The notes under the pieces were generated by a model, which did no database searches, was not told where the DNA came from, and saw only the letters and a program-made list of their open reading frames with translations. From NCBI GenBank assembly GCA_018400055.1, contig JAGYNK010000041.1, forward strand, positions 1 through 5,627: a stretch of 5,627 bases of DNA, in the 5' to 3' direction. Position numbers and translations under genes: made by a program. Each line of letters starts with the position of its first letter. Within the stretch, counting starts at the first letter, position 1. The stretch is from Candidatus Moraniibacteriota bacterium (GTDB taxonomy: Bacteria > Patescibacteriota > Minisyncoccia > Moranbacterales > UBA9337). Positions 1 to 4,006 of this stretch are shown here, piece by piece.

Positions 1-27
1 GGCGCTATGTATTTTATCCGCGTTTTT

Positions 28-43
28 TGATACACTAAAACTA
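28..43 (+). promoter_or_regulatory. Possible extended -10 promoter of smpB with near-leaderless start
   Basis: TG at 28-29, one base, then TACACT at 31-36 matches the extended -10 pattern TGnTATAAT with two mismatches, and resembles the stronger TGCTATACT promoter at 2411-2419 in this window. No good -35 box is visible 16-18 bases upstream. A start about 7 bases beyond the -10 box would fall on the A of the smpB ATG at 43, which also has no SD. Leaderless initiation is inferred, not shown. Confidence 0.4.
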
Positions 44-489
44 TGAGCGTCTTAGCAAAAAACAGAAGAGCCCGTTTTGACTATAAGCTTTTGGATAAAT
101 ATGAAGCCGGCATAGTCTTAAGCGGTCAGGAAGTAAAATCCGTCAAGACCGGACATATCAGCTTGAAGGGCAGTTTTGTGACTCTTAAAAAAAACGAGCC
201 ATATCTTACCAACGCAAACATCCCCCCTTACGAACATGCGGGAGAAATTAAGAATTACGACCCGACTCGTTCGCGTAAATTGCTTCTGAAAAAATCGGAA
301 ATAAAATCGCTTATTGGGAAAAAACAGTCTCGGGGCTTGACATTAGTGCCCATTCAAGTTTATACTAAGAAAAGGCTTATCAAGCTTCAATTTGCTGTTG
401 CTCAAGGCAAAAAGCAATATGACAAGAGAGAAGATATAAAAAAGAGAGAAAGCCAAAGGAAAATAAAAAGAAGTCTGAAGAATTACTAA
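43..489 (+). CDS. smpB: SsrA-binding protein SmpB
   Basis: SmpB is the small basic protein that binds the tRNA-like part of tmRNA and brings it to stalled ribosomes in trans-translation. The 148-aa product has the usual family length and landmarks: NRRARFDY near the N terminus (7-14), EAGIVLSGQEVKS (21-33), the PYEH segment (62-65), DPTRSRKLLLKKSEI (73-87), GLTLVPIQVY (98-107), and GKKQYDKREDIKKRE (122-136), followed by the basic C-terminal tail that inserts into the mRNA channel. Q29 stands where many homologues have T or W. The ATG at 43 places the conserved NRRA block at the expected distance from the start; no SD precedes it. The gene sits 120 bases upstream of ssrA, its functional RNA partner, on the same strand. 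Identity is secure from the motifs. Confidence 0.97.
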   Translation: MSVLAKNRRARFDYKLLDKYEAGIVLSGQEVKSVKTGHISLKGSFVTLKKNEPYLTNANIPPYEHAGEIKNYDPTRSRKLLLKKSEIKSLIGKKQSRGLTLVPIQVYTKKRLIKLQFAVAQGKKQYDKREDIKKRESQRKIKRSLKNY

Positions 490-601
490 TTTCCAATTAC
501 CAATTCTCAACAAAAACCTTAATTAAAAAATGATAAATGACTAAAATTTTATTTAGTCATTGAAAATTTAGATATTGGATATTGATTAGAAATTGGAAAT
601 T
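488..601 (+). repeat. Long imperfect palindrome between smpB and ssrA
   Basis: The spacer folds as one imperfect inverted repeat. AATTTCCAATT at 488-498 is the exact reverse complement of AATTGGAAATT at 591-601, and the centre is a perfect 10-bp hairpin, AATGACTAAA (536-545) against TTTAGTCATT (552-561), with a 6-base loop. The middle parts of the arms match loosely. No T-tract follows the central hairpin on the plus strand, so a canonical terminator is unlikely. It looks like an intergenic palindromic repeat unit, possibly a miniature mobile or REP-like element. Confidence 0.6.
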
Positions 602-609
602 TATAATTC

Positions 610-1000
610 GGGGGTGTTTGGTTTTGACAAGCTGAACTTTTAAAACAAGCAAACCGAGATTGATAATTTCTCGTTAAAAAATTATCAAGATACTAAGTGC
701 AAACTTATATCAAAAAGCAAGCCGAGCGATAGCTAACGCTTTTGCTCCCAGCTTTGCTAATGCTTTAGCTTAATTTAAGCTTAAGCCATCGGACTATTGA
801 CTCCTTATAAATAGACCCCGGTGCCAATCATAAGGATAGCTCGCGCTGTATTTCCTTAAACATCGCGTGCGAAACAATCTAGGGATAAGCTGAAAAATTT
901 TTGTTTATTTTTATTTTTTAGCTAAATTTTAAATAAACTAAGTTTGTAAAATGTTTTATCGGGACAGTCTTGGACGTGGGTTCGATTCCCGCCATCTCCA
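610..1000 (+). ncRNA. ssrA: tmRNA (transfer-messenger RNA)
   Basis: tmRNA rescues stalled ribosomes by acting first as an alanyl-tRNA and then as a short mRNA for a degradation tag. The 5' end GGGGGTG (610-616) pairs with CATCTCC (993-999) as a 7-bp acceptor stem with two G-U pairs, and A1000 is the discriminator. The T arm is GTGGG-TTCGATT-CCCGC (976-992). PK1 is visible: CGAGA (655-659) pairs with TCTCG (669-673), and TGATAATT (661-668) with AATTATCA (680-687). The resume codon GCA at 699 lies 11 bases after PK1. A hairpin (762-772/776-786) holds the tag stop codon, as in other tmRNAs. A second pseudoknot is formed by 787-792/818-823, 794-798/810-814 and CCTTAT (803-808)/ATAAGG (830-835). 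The next bases are CTA, so the 3' CCA does not seem to be encoded. This is a one-piece tmRNA of about 391 nt. Confidence 0.95.
699..773 (+). other. tmRNA proteolysis-tag reading frame (24 codons)
   Basis: The frame opens at GCA-AAC, the same first two codons (Ala-Asn) as the Escherichia coli tag, 11 bases after PK1. It ends at TAA 771-773 inside a stem, as expected. The tag begins ANLYQKASRA, continues IANAFAPSFA and ends NALA. The hydrophobic, alanine-ending tail fits recognition by ClpXP-type proteases. Twenty-four residues is long compared with the common range of roughly 8-15. An in-frame GCA at 717 would give an 18-residue tag, but it lies much farther from PK1, so 699 is preferred. Confidence 0.8.
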
Positions 1001-1020
1001 CTAAATAAAAAATAAATAAA

Positions 1021-1115
1021 GCTTTTTAGCTTTTAGCTTTTAGCTTCACTGGCTTTTTGGGAAACTAATTCCTAAAAAGCTAAAGGACTAAGAAGCTAAC
1101 AAGCTAACGAAGCTA
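1021..1115 (+). repeat. Palindromic 8-mer element, copy A (ssrA-infC spacer)
   Basis: The left arm is made of GCTTTTTA/GCTTTTA units and a GCTTCACTGGC segment. The centre is GGGAAACTAATTCC (1059-1072). The right arm is a run of TAAnAAGC units ending in GCTAACGAAGCTA at 1115. Copies B (1668-1747) and C (1942-2032) share this architecture and much of the sequence. The right arm ends 8 bases before the proposed ATT start of infC. The whole unit can fold into one long hairpin. No T-tract follows, so it is not a standard terminator for ssrA. Confidence 0.75.
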
Positions 1116-1123
1116 GAAAAGCC

Positions 1124-1666
1124 ATTAGAAGAAGATTTAAATTTAAAAAAAAGCAAAAAAAGGTTTTGCGGTTCAGGGTCAATGAAAATATAAGGATTCC
1201 CCGCGTGTTTGTGATAGACGATTCCGGAAAAAGCTTGGGAGAAATGACAAATTACGAAGCTCTTGAACTGGCCAGATCAAAAGATTTGGATTTGGTAGAA
1301 GTCTCCCCTAACGCCCGTCCGCCAGTTTGCAAGATAACGGATTACGGAAAATTCCAATACATTAAAGCTAAGCAAGACCGTTTGGCGAACGCCAAGCAAA
1401 AAAAAGTTGAGCTTAAGGGAATTAGGCTTGGCTTAAAAACGGGCGGACATGATTTGGATTTCAAAAAAAAGCAAGCGGAAGGATTTTTAAGTAAAGGAAA
1501 TAAAGTTAAAATAGAAATAATTTTAAAAGGAAGAGAAAAAGCCCATCAGGGTTTAGCTCAAAATAATTTAAGAGATTTTATAGACAAAATCTCCATTCCT
1601 CACAGAGTTGAAGAAGAGTTTAAAAGATCTCCAAGAGGATTTGATATAACTATTGCGCCAGAGTAA
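1124..1666 (+). CDS. infC: Translation initiation factor IF-3 (proposed ATT start)
   Basis: IF3 binds the 30S subunit, prevents premature 50S joining and checks the initiator tRNA-start codon match. The N domain has RVNENIRIPRVFVID and the signature PNARPPVCKITDYGKF, a lysine-rich linker follows, and the C domain has GNKVKIEIILKGREKAH. The frame contains no ATG near its beginning. TTG at 1166 would give 166 aa and has only an AGG two bases away. ATT at 1124 gives 180 aa, adding a basic MRRRFKFKKKQKKV leader of the type common before the RVNE block, and lies 8 bases after the repeat arm, much as in rpmI and rplT. An in-frame TAA at 1097 limits the start to after 1100. AUU is also the known infC start in E. 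coli, where it allows autoregulation. The family call is secure; the start is an inference. Confidence 0.95.
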   Translation: MRRRFKFKKKQKKVLRFRVNENIRIPRVFVIDDSGKSLGEMTNYEALELARSKDLDLVEVSPNARPPVCKITDYGKFQYIKAKQDRLANAKQKKVELKGIRLGLKTGGHDLDFKKKQAEGFLSKGNKVKIEIILKGREKAHQGLAQNNLRDFIDKISIPHRVEEEFKRSPRGFDITIAPE

Positions 1667-1667
1667 C

Positions 1668-1747
1668 CTTTTTAGTTTTTTAGCTTCATTGGCTTATTAG
1701 GAGCTTGATTTCTAAAAAGCTAAAAAGCTAAAAAGCTAACAAAGCTA
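1668..1747 (+). repeat. Palindromic 8-mer element, copy B (infC-rpmI spacer)
   Basis: It begins 2 bases after the infC stop and fills the spacer. The left arm includes TTTTTTAGCTTCATTGGC, the centre is AGGAGCTTGATTTCT (1699-1713), and the right arm is three TAAAAAGC units plus TAACAAAGC, ending in GCTA at 1747. Only ATTAT-like spacer sequence (5 bases) separates it from the rpmI ATG, which has no SD. It is the same family as copies A and C; the core GCTTCATTGGC is nearly identical to copy A. Confidence 0.8.
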
Positions 1748-1752
1748 AAATT

Positions 1753-1944
1753 ATGCCTAAATTAAAAACTAGAAAATCGGTTATTAAGAAAGTAAGAGTA
1801 ACCAAGAATAAAAAAGTCATTCGCAGATATACCAAGCAAAACCATTTCAACAGCAAACAGACTGGCAAGTTTAAAAGATTTAAAAGAAAAGACCAGCGGC
1901 TTTTTAAATCTGACGAAAAAAATGTATTAAAAGCTATTAACTAG
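1753..1944 (+). CDS. rpmI: 50S ribosomal protein L35 (bL35)
   Basis: bL35 is a small, very basic structural protein of the large ribosomal subunit. The 63-aa product has the normal length, starts with the family's MPKLKTRKS block, and continues with the Lys/Arg-rich RVTKNKKVIRRYTKQNH segment and a basic C-terminal half (KFKRFKRKDQRLFKSDEKNVLKAI). Placement between infC and rplT is the canonical bacterial operon order and supports the call. There is no SD; the ATG follows a repeat arm by 5 bases. The stop codon TAG (1942-1944) is itself the first three bases of repeat copy C, so the insertion or growth of that element may have set the C terminus. Confidence 0.95.
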   Translation: MPKLKTRKSVIKKVRVTKNKKVIRRYTKQNHFNSKQTGKFKRFKRKDQRLFKSDEKNVLKAIN

Positions 1945-2032
1945 CTTCATTAGCTTGTTAGCTTATTAGCTTATTAGGGGCTTAATTCCTAAAAAGCTAA
2001 CGAAGCTAATAAGCTAAAAAGCTAAAAAGCTA
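1942..2032 (+). repeat. Palindromic 8-mer element, copy C (rpmI-rplT spacer)
   Basis: The left arm is TAGCTTCATTAGC, GCTTGTTA, GCTTATTA, GCTTATTAGG. The centre is GGCTTAATT, flanked by TTAGG/CCTAA. The right arm is TAAAAAGC, TAACGAAGC, TAATAAGC and two further TAAAAAGC units, ending in GCTA at 2032, 5 bases before the rplT ATG. It overlaps the rpmI stop codon by three bases. This copy has the longest well-paired arms of the three and would form a hairpin of more than 30 bp, with mismatches. Confidence 0.82.
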
Positions 2033-2037
2033 AATTT

Positions 2038-2385
2038 ATGACCAGAATTAAACGCGGTGTGACCGCTTCCAAAAGAAGAAAAAAAGTTTTAAAATCAGCC
2101 AAAGGATTTAAATGGAGAAGAAAATCTCATTTTAGGGCCGCTAAAGAGGCTTTAATTAAGGCTGGTAAATACGCTTATCGCGACCGCCGCGCCAAAAAAA
2201 GAACTATGCGGAGACTTTGGATTATCCGACTGAATAACGCCTTGCGAATTTTAGGATTTAAGTACAGCGATTTTATAAAATTGCAAAAAGACAAAAAAAA
2301 CGAGCTGGACCGAAAAGTCCTTTCTCAAATGGCGATGGAAGATCCCAAAGTTTTTGAAAAATTCTTAGAAGAGATGAGGAAATAG
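2038..2385 (+). CDS. rplT: 50S ribosomal protein L20 (bL20)
   Basis: bL20 binds 23S rRNA early in large-subunit assembly and, in several bacteria, represses its own operon. The 115-aa product has the usual length and the family hallmarks: TRIKRGVTASKRRKKVLKSAKGF at the N terminus (basic extended tail), the YAYRDRRAKKR block (45-55), RRLWIIRLNNALR (58-70), YSDFIKLQK (76-84) and ELDRKVLSQMA (89-99). The segment after the KGF has WRRKSHFRAAKEA, a variant of the more common YRGARSKLFRVAKEA. The gene is third in the infC-rpmI-rplT operon. No SD is present. No terminator is visible after it; a new promoter begins 7 bases past its stop. Confidence 0.97.
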   Translation: MTRIKRGVTASKRRKKVLKSAKGFKWRRKSHFRAAKEALIKAGKYAYRDRRAKKRTMRRLWIIRLNNALRILGFKYSDFIKLQKDKKNELDRKVLSQMAMEDPKVFEKFLEEMRK

Positions 2386-2391
2386 TCTAGT

Positions 2392-2419
2392 TTGACTTTT
2401 TAAAATATTTTGCTATACT
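2392..2419 (+). promoter_or_regulatory. Strong sigma-70-type promoter of the orphan gene
   Basis: TTGACT (2392-2397) and TATACT (2414-2419) are separated by 16 bases, with TG at 2411-2412 giving an extended -10 (TGCTATACT). This is the best promoter match in the window. Transcription would start near 2426, giving a leader of about 85 bases before the ATG at 2511. It lies immediately after rplT, so the next gene probably has its own transcript in addition to any read-through. Confidence 0.8.
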
Positions 2420-2425
2420 TTCACA

Positions 2426-2450
2426 TCGCCTTGAAATTGGCTTAAGGTGA
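2426..2450 (+). promoter_or_regulatory. Leader hairpin covering an SD-like site
   Basis: TCGCCTT (2426-2432) can pair with AAGGTGA (2444-2450), a 7-bp stem with one G-U pair and an 11-base loop, right at the expected 5' end of the transcript. The 3' strand contains AGGTG, an SD-like sequence placed 8 bases before the ATG of a short leader ORF at 2457, so the fold would hide that ribosome-binding site. It may equally be a simple 5'-end stabilising hairpin. Confidence 0.4.
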
Positions 2451-2456
2451 AAAAAA

Positions 2457-2492
2457 ATGTTCCTTGGAAAAAATATCCTGTTTATTGGATAA
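2457..2492 (+). CDS. Possible 11-codon leader peptide
   Basis: ATG at 2457 opens a frame coding MFLGKNILFIG, ending at TAA 2490-2492. It is preceded by AGGTG at 2445-2449, spaced 7 bases from the ATG, which is a good SD in a window where most genes have none. It ends 18 bases before the ATG at 2511 of the downstream gene. A small hairpin, TATCC (2474-2478) with GGATA (2487-2491), covers its last codons. Too short to judge by composition; it could be a regulatory upstream ORF or chance. Confidence 0.35.
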   Translation: MFLGKNILFIG

Positions 2493-2510
2493 AGTGAAAT
2501 GGAGGAGGAA

Positions 2511-2858
2511 ATGGGAGAAGAAGAAAAAAAATTACTAAAAATCAAAAACATAAAAAGATTGATTAAATCAGCTAAAACAATAGATGAGACAGCTATTGAT
2601 TTACTTACTACGTTGCTTGAGGATGTGACTTTATTACATGATGATGTGTCACAATTAAAGGAAAATATAAAGTCATTATCATTATCTCATACAAGCGCAA
2701 AAACAATAACAGAAGACGAGGTGAAAACTGATATAGTGGACATTCTTACTGTGATAGCAAAAAATGTCCCTAAATTACTTGATTTGAGTGTGATTTTTTC
2801 TAATGCGACTAAAGAAGTTGCAAAAGTTAATAGATCCTTAGCATCTTTAGAGAAATAG
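2511..2858 (+). CDS. Unrecognised small helical charged protein
   Basis: I do not recognise the family. The start is set at 2511 because GGAGGAGG (2501-2508) is a near-perfect SD for it; an in-frame ATG at 2499 would be 4 codons longer but has no SD and would place that SD inside the gene. The 115-aa product has no Cys, Trp, Pro-rich or membrane segment, starts with a charged MGEEEKKLLKIKNIKR stretch, and then shows leucine-rich amphipathic runs (for example DLLTTLLEDVTLLHDDVSQLKENIK and VDILTVIAKNVPKLLDL), so it is probably mostly alpha-helical, perhaps coiled-coil. Its codons favour TCA, ACA and TTA more than the ribosomal genes next door. It is a single-gene unit between a strong promoter and a strong terminator, which argues that it is real and well expressed. 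Confidence 0.8.
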   Translation: MGEEEKKLLKIKNIKRLIKSAKTIDETAIDLLTTLLEDVTLLHDDVSQLKENIKSLSLSHTSAKTITEDEVKTDIVDILTVIAKNVPKLLDLSVIFSNATKEVAKVNRSLASLEK

Positions 2859-2885
2859 TCGAAATTCAAAAATTAGTCTTTGTGG

Positions 2886-2930
2886 CGGGGATTGGAAAAA
2901 TATTACAAAGTTTTTCCGCCCCGTTTTTTT
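2886..2930 (+). terminator. Intrinsic terminator after the orphan gene
   Basis: CGGGG (2886-2890) pairs with CCCCG (2919-2923), and GGAAAAA (2894-2900) pairs with TTTTTCC (2911-2917). There is a small internal loop (ATT against G) and a 10-base apical loop. Seven Ts follow at 2924-2930, with more T-rich sequence after. This is a strong Rho-independent terminator for plus-strand transcription. Confidence 0.9.
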
Positions 2931-3002
2931 GTTGGTTTTTTTTATTAAGATATGCGAGATAAATTTTAATTATCTTGAATCACTAAATAGTTTAATAAGT
3001 GA

Positions 3003-3055
3003 CGGGATTGCCGCGGTCATCCCGACATTGCGTCGGGGATTCCTTCGCAATGACA
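3003..3055. repeat. Nested palindromic repeats in the convergent spacer
   Basis: The outer parts, CGGGATTGCCGCG (from 3003) and TTCGCAATGACA (3044-3055), match the right end of the element at 4806-4911 (CGGGATTGCCACG and CTCGCAATGACA). Between them lies a different hairpin, CCCGAC (3021-3026) with GTCGGG (3032-3037) and a 5-base loop, flanked by TCAT and GATTC. The arrangement suggests one repeat unit sitting inside a half-copy of another. Confidence 0.6.
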
Positions 3056-3070
3056 GTAAAATTTCGAGTC

Positions 3071-3107
3071 TCGCAATCTAAGATAATTAGGTGCCATTAG
3101 ATTGCGA
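3071..3107. repeat. 11-bp perfect inverted repeat
   Basis: TCGCAATCTAA (3071-3081) is the exact reverse complement of TTAGATTGCGA (3097-3107), with a 15-base loop. It has no T-tract on either strand. The spacer 2931-3255 has no plausible gene on either strand; apart from this hairpin, the nested repeats at 3003-3055 and the terminator at 3152-3194, I see nothing in it. Confidence 0.55.
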
Positions 3108-3151
3108 CCGCAGATTAGTGGTATCTAATATAATTATGAGGTGAGACAGTG

Positions 3152-3194
3152 AAAAAAAATAGAGGCATCTATAGATTATTCTATAGATGCCTCT
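3152..3194 (-). terminator. Intrinsic terminator of the minus-strand genes
   Basis: A perfect 15-bp stem, AGAGGCATCTATAGA (3161-3175) with TCTATAGATGCCTCT (3180-3194), has a 4-base loop. Read on the minus strand it is followed by one A and eight Ts (plus-strand A-run 3152-3159), the layout of a Rho-independent terminator. It lies 61 bases downstream of the VanZ-like gene stop, facing the plus-strand terminator at 2886-2930. Confidence 0.88.
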
Positions 3195-3255
3195 AAAATT
3201 TCTGATATATAGCTTTGCGCAACAGTCTATGCACCTCTAAAAGTTTTTATTGAAA

Positions 3256-3651
3256 TTATTTTTTAATCAGTCTCAGCTTTGCAATATGATAAAACGCTAC
3301 CGCCAAAATTATTCCCGCCAAATCTATAATTACATCCAGTATCTTCCCTTCCCGGCTAAAAACAAAAGATTGGTGAAATTCGTCGGAGAAAGCGAATAAT
3401 AAAGAAAAGGAAACGGCCAGCCAATATTTTTTAGAAATGTTTATTTTACACGGTCTTAAAGCGCGAATAAAAAATAAGGTTAGAATAAAATATTCAAAAA
3501 TGTGCGCGCCTTTCCTTTCAATATAAAACCAAAGACTGTGCGGTCCTTGATAGCCGTTTCCGGGCATGGAGGATAAATAAAAAATAACCCCCATCCACAA
3601 TAATAGAGGCAAGTAATATTTAATCGCAAAATTTATTTTAGAAATTTTCAT
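3256..3651 (-). CDS. VanZ-like membrane protein
   Basis: The VanZ-like family is named after a teicoplanin-resistance accessory protein, but most members, probably including this one, have no known substrate. The 131-aa product has about four hydrophobic segments (roughly 10-27, 50-64, 77-89 and 105-122). The family's conserved residues are present: W19 in the first helix with LSSMPG after it, the KGAHIFEYFIL block (47-57) with His and Glu, and SDEFHQSFVFSREGKILDVIIDLAG (89-113), matching the usual DExHQ...R.G...D pattern. ATG at 3651 starts just before the first helix; no SD is seen. It is the last gene of the leftward series and is followed by a strong terminator. Upstream lies a G-rich palindromic repeat. 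Confidence 0.88.
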   Translation of the reverse strand: MKISKINFAIKYYLPLLLWMGVIFYLSSMPGNGYQGPHSLWFYIERKGAHIFEYFILTLFFIRALRPCKINISKKYWLAVSFSLLFAFSDEFHQSFVFSREGKILDVIIDLAGIILAVAFYHIAKLRLIKK

Positions 3652-3674
3652 TTAATGCTATTTTTCCCGCCCAT

Positions 3675-3750
3675 CTTTGAGGGGAGGGTTAGGGAGGGGT
3701 GTAAATATTGCCAGTGAAAATAACACCTCCCCTTAATCCCCTCCTCAAAG
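3675..3750. repeat. G/C-biased palindromic repeat upstream of the VanZ-like gene
   Basis: The left arm (3675-3702, from CTTTGAGGGGAGGG to GGGGTGT) and the right arm (3723-3750, from ACACCTCCCC to CTCAAAG) are 28-base imperfect inverted repeats with 22 matched positions, several of the others being G-U compatible, around a 20-base centre. An extra AGGAGGAGAGG follows at 3751-3761. It is strikingly richer in G/C than its surroundings, which suggests a separate repeat family dropped into the spacer. Confidence 0.7.
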
Positions 3751-3785
3751 AGGAGGAGAGGAATTAATTGAACAATTACAATGCC

Positions 3786-3887
3786 TTACCGCTTTTCGGC
3801 CAGTTCTTTGATTAAATGATAAAGTGCGACAAAAGGAAGCCAAATCCAAAGTGTTTTACGCAAAAAATTGTCTAAAAATTGATTCAT
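3786..3887 (-). CDS. 33-aa single-helix membrane microprotein
   Basis: The frame from CAT at 3885-3887 (ATG on the minus strand) to TTA at 3786-3788 (TAA) codes MNQFLDNFLRKTLWIWLPF followed by VALYHLIKELAEKR. One hydrophobic stretch (about residues 12-27, TLWIWLPFVALYHLI) is flanked by an acidic/basic N terminus and a KELAEKR tail, a typical layout for a one-pass or amphipathic membrane peptide. No SD is visible. It lies between two palindromic repeats, on the same strand as its neighbours, 134 bases upstream of the VanZ-like gene. I cannot name its function. The Trp-rich helix and clean layout make chance less likely, but the length prevents certainty. Confidence 0.6.
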   Translation of the reverse strand: MNQFLDNFLRKTLWIWLPFVALYHLIKELAEKR

Positions 3888-3903
3888 AATGATTTAATTC
3901 TCG

Positions 3904-3985
3904 AATCAACACTGATTTTATCTCGAATAATCCCTAATTAATTTCAAATTATTCGTGATGATCAGTGAATGAATTCGTGTTGATT
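3904..3985. repeat. Nested inverted repeat between microprotein and HAD gene
   Basis: AATCAACAC (3904-3912) is the reverse complement of GTGTTGATT (3977-3985). Inside it, CACTGAT (3910-3916) pairs with ATCAGTG (3961-3967), and CGAATAAT (3924-3931) pairs with ATTATTCG (3948-3955), giving a stepped hairpin. A further GCGTTGATTAGAG copy at about 4000-4012 continues into the end of the HAD gene, so the family edge is not sharp. Confidence 0.65.
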
Positions 3986-4006
3986 GGGGATTTAAGTTCG
4001 CGTTGA

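Noticed and set aside
536..561. 10-bp hairpin after smpB as a terminator
   Set aside because: The stem is almost all A/T and no T-tract follows on the plus strand; it is better seen as the centre of the larger palindrome.
602..607. Perfect TATAAT just before the tmRNA
   Set aside because: It ends only 2 bases before the mature 5' end at 610; transcription from it would start inside the acceptor stem. No -35 box at correct spacing is visible.
1166..1168. TTG as start of infC
   Set aside because: It removes the basic leader common before the RVNE block and has only AGG two bases upstream; kept as the alternative to ATT at 1124.
1021..2032. CRISPR array or simple tandem repeats
   Set aside because: The 8-base units have no unique spacers and are arranged as inverted arms around a centre, with coding genes between copies.
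2499..2501. ATG at 2499 as start of the orphan gene
   Set aside because: No SD precedes it, whereas GGAGGAGG sits at proper distance before the in-frame ATG at 2511.
2687..2869. Minus-strand 60-aa open frame
   Set aside because: It lies antisense to the well-supported gene at 2511-2858, overlaps its coding region and has no separate signals.
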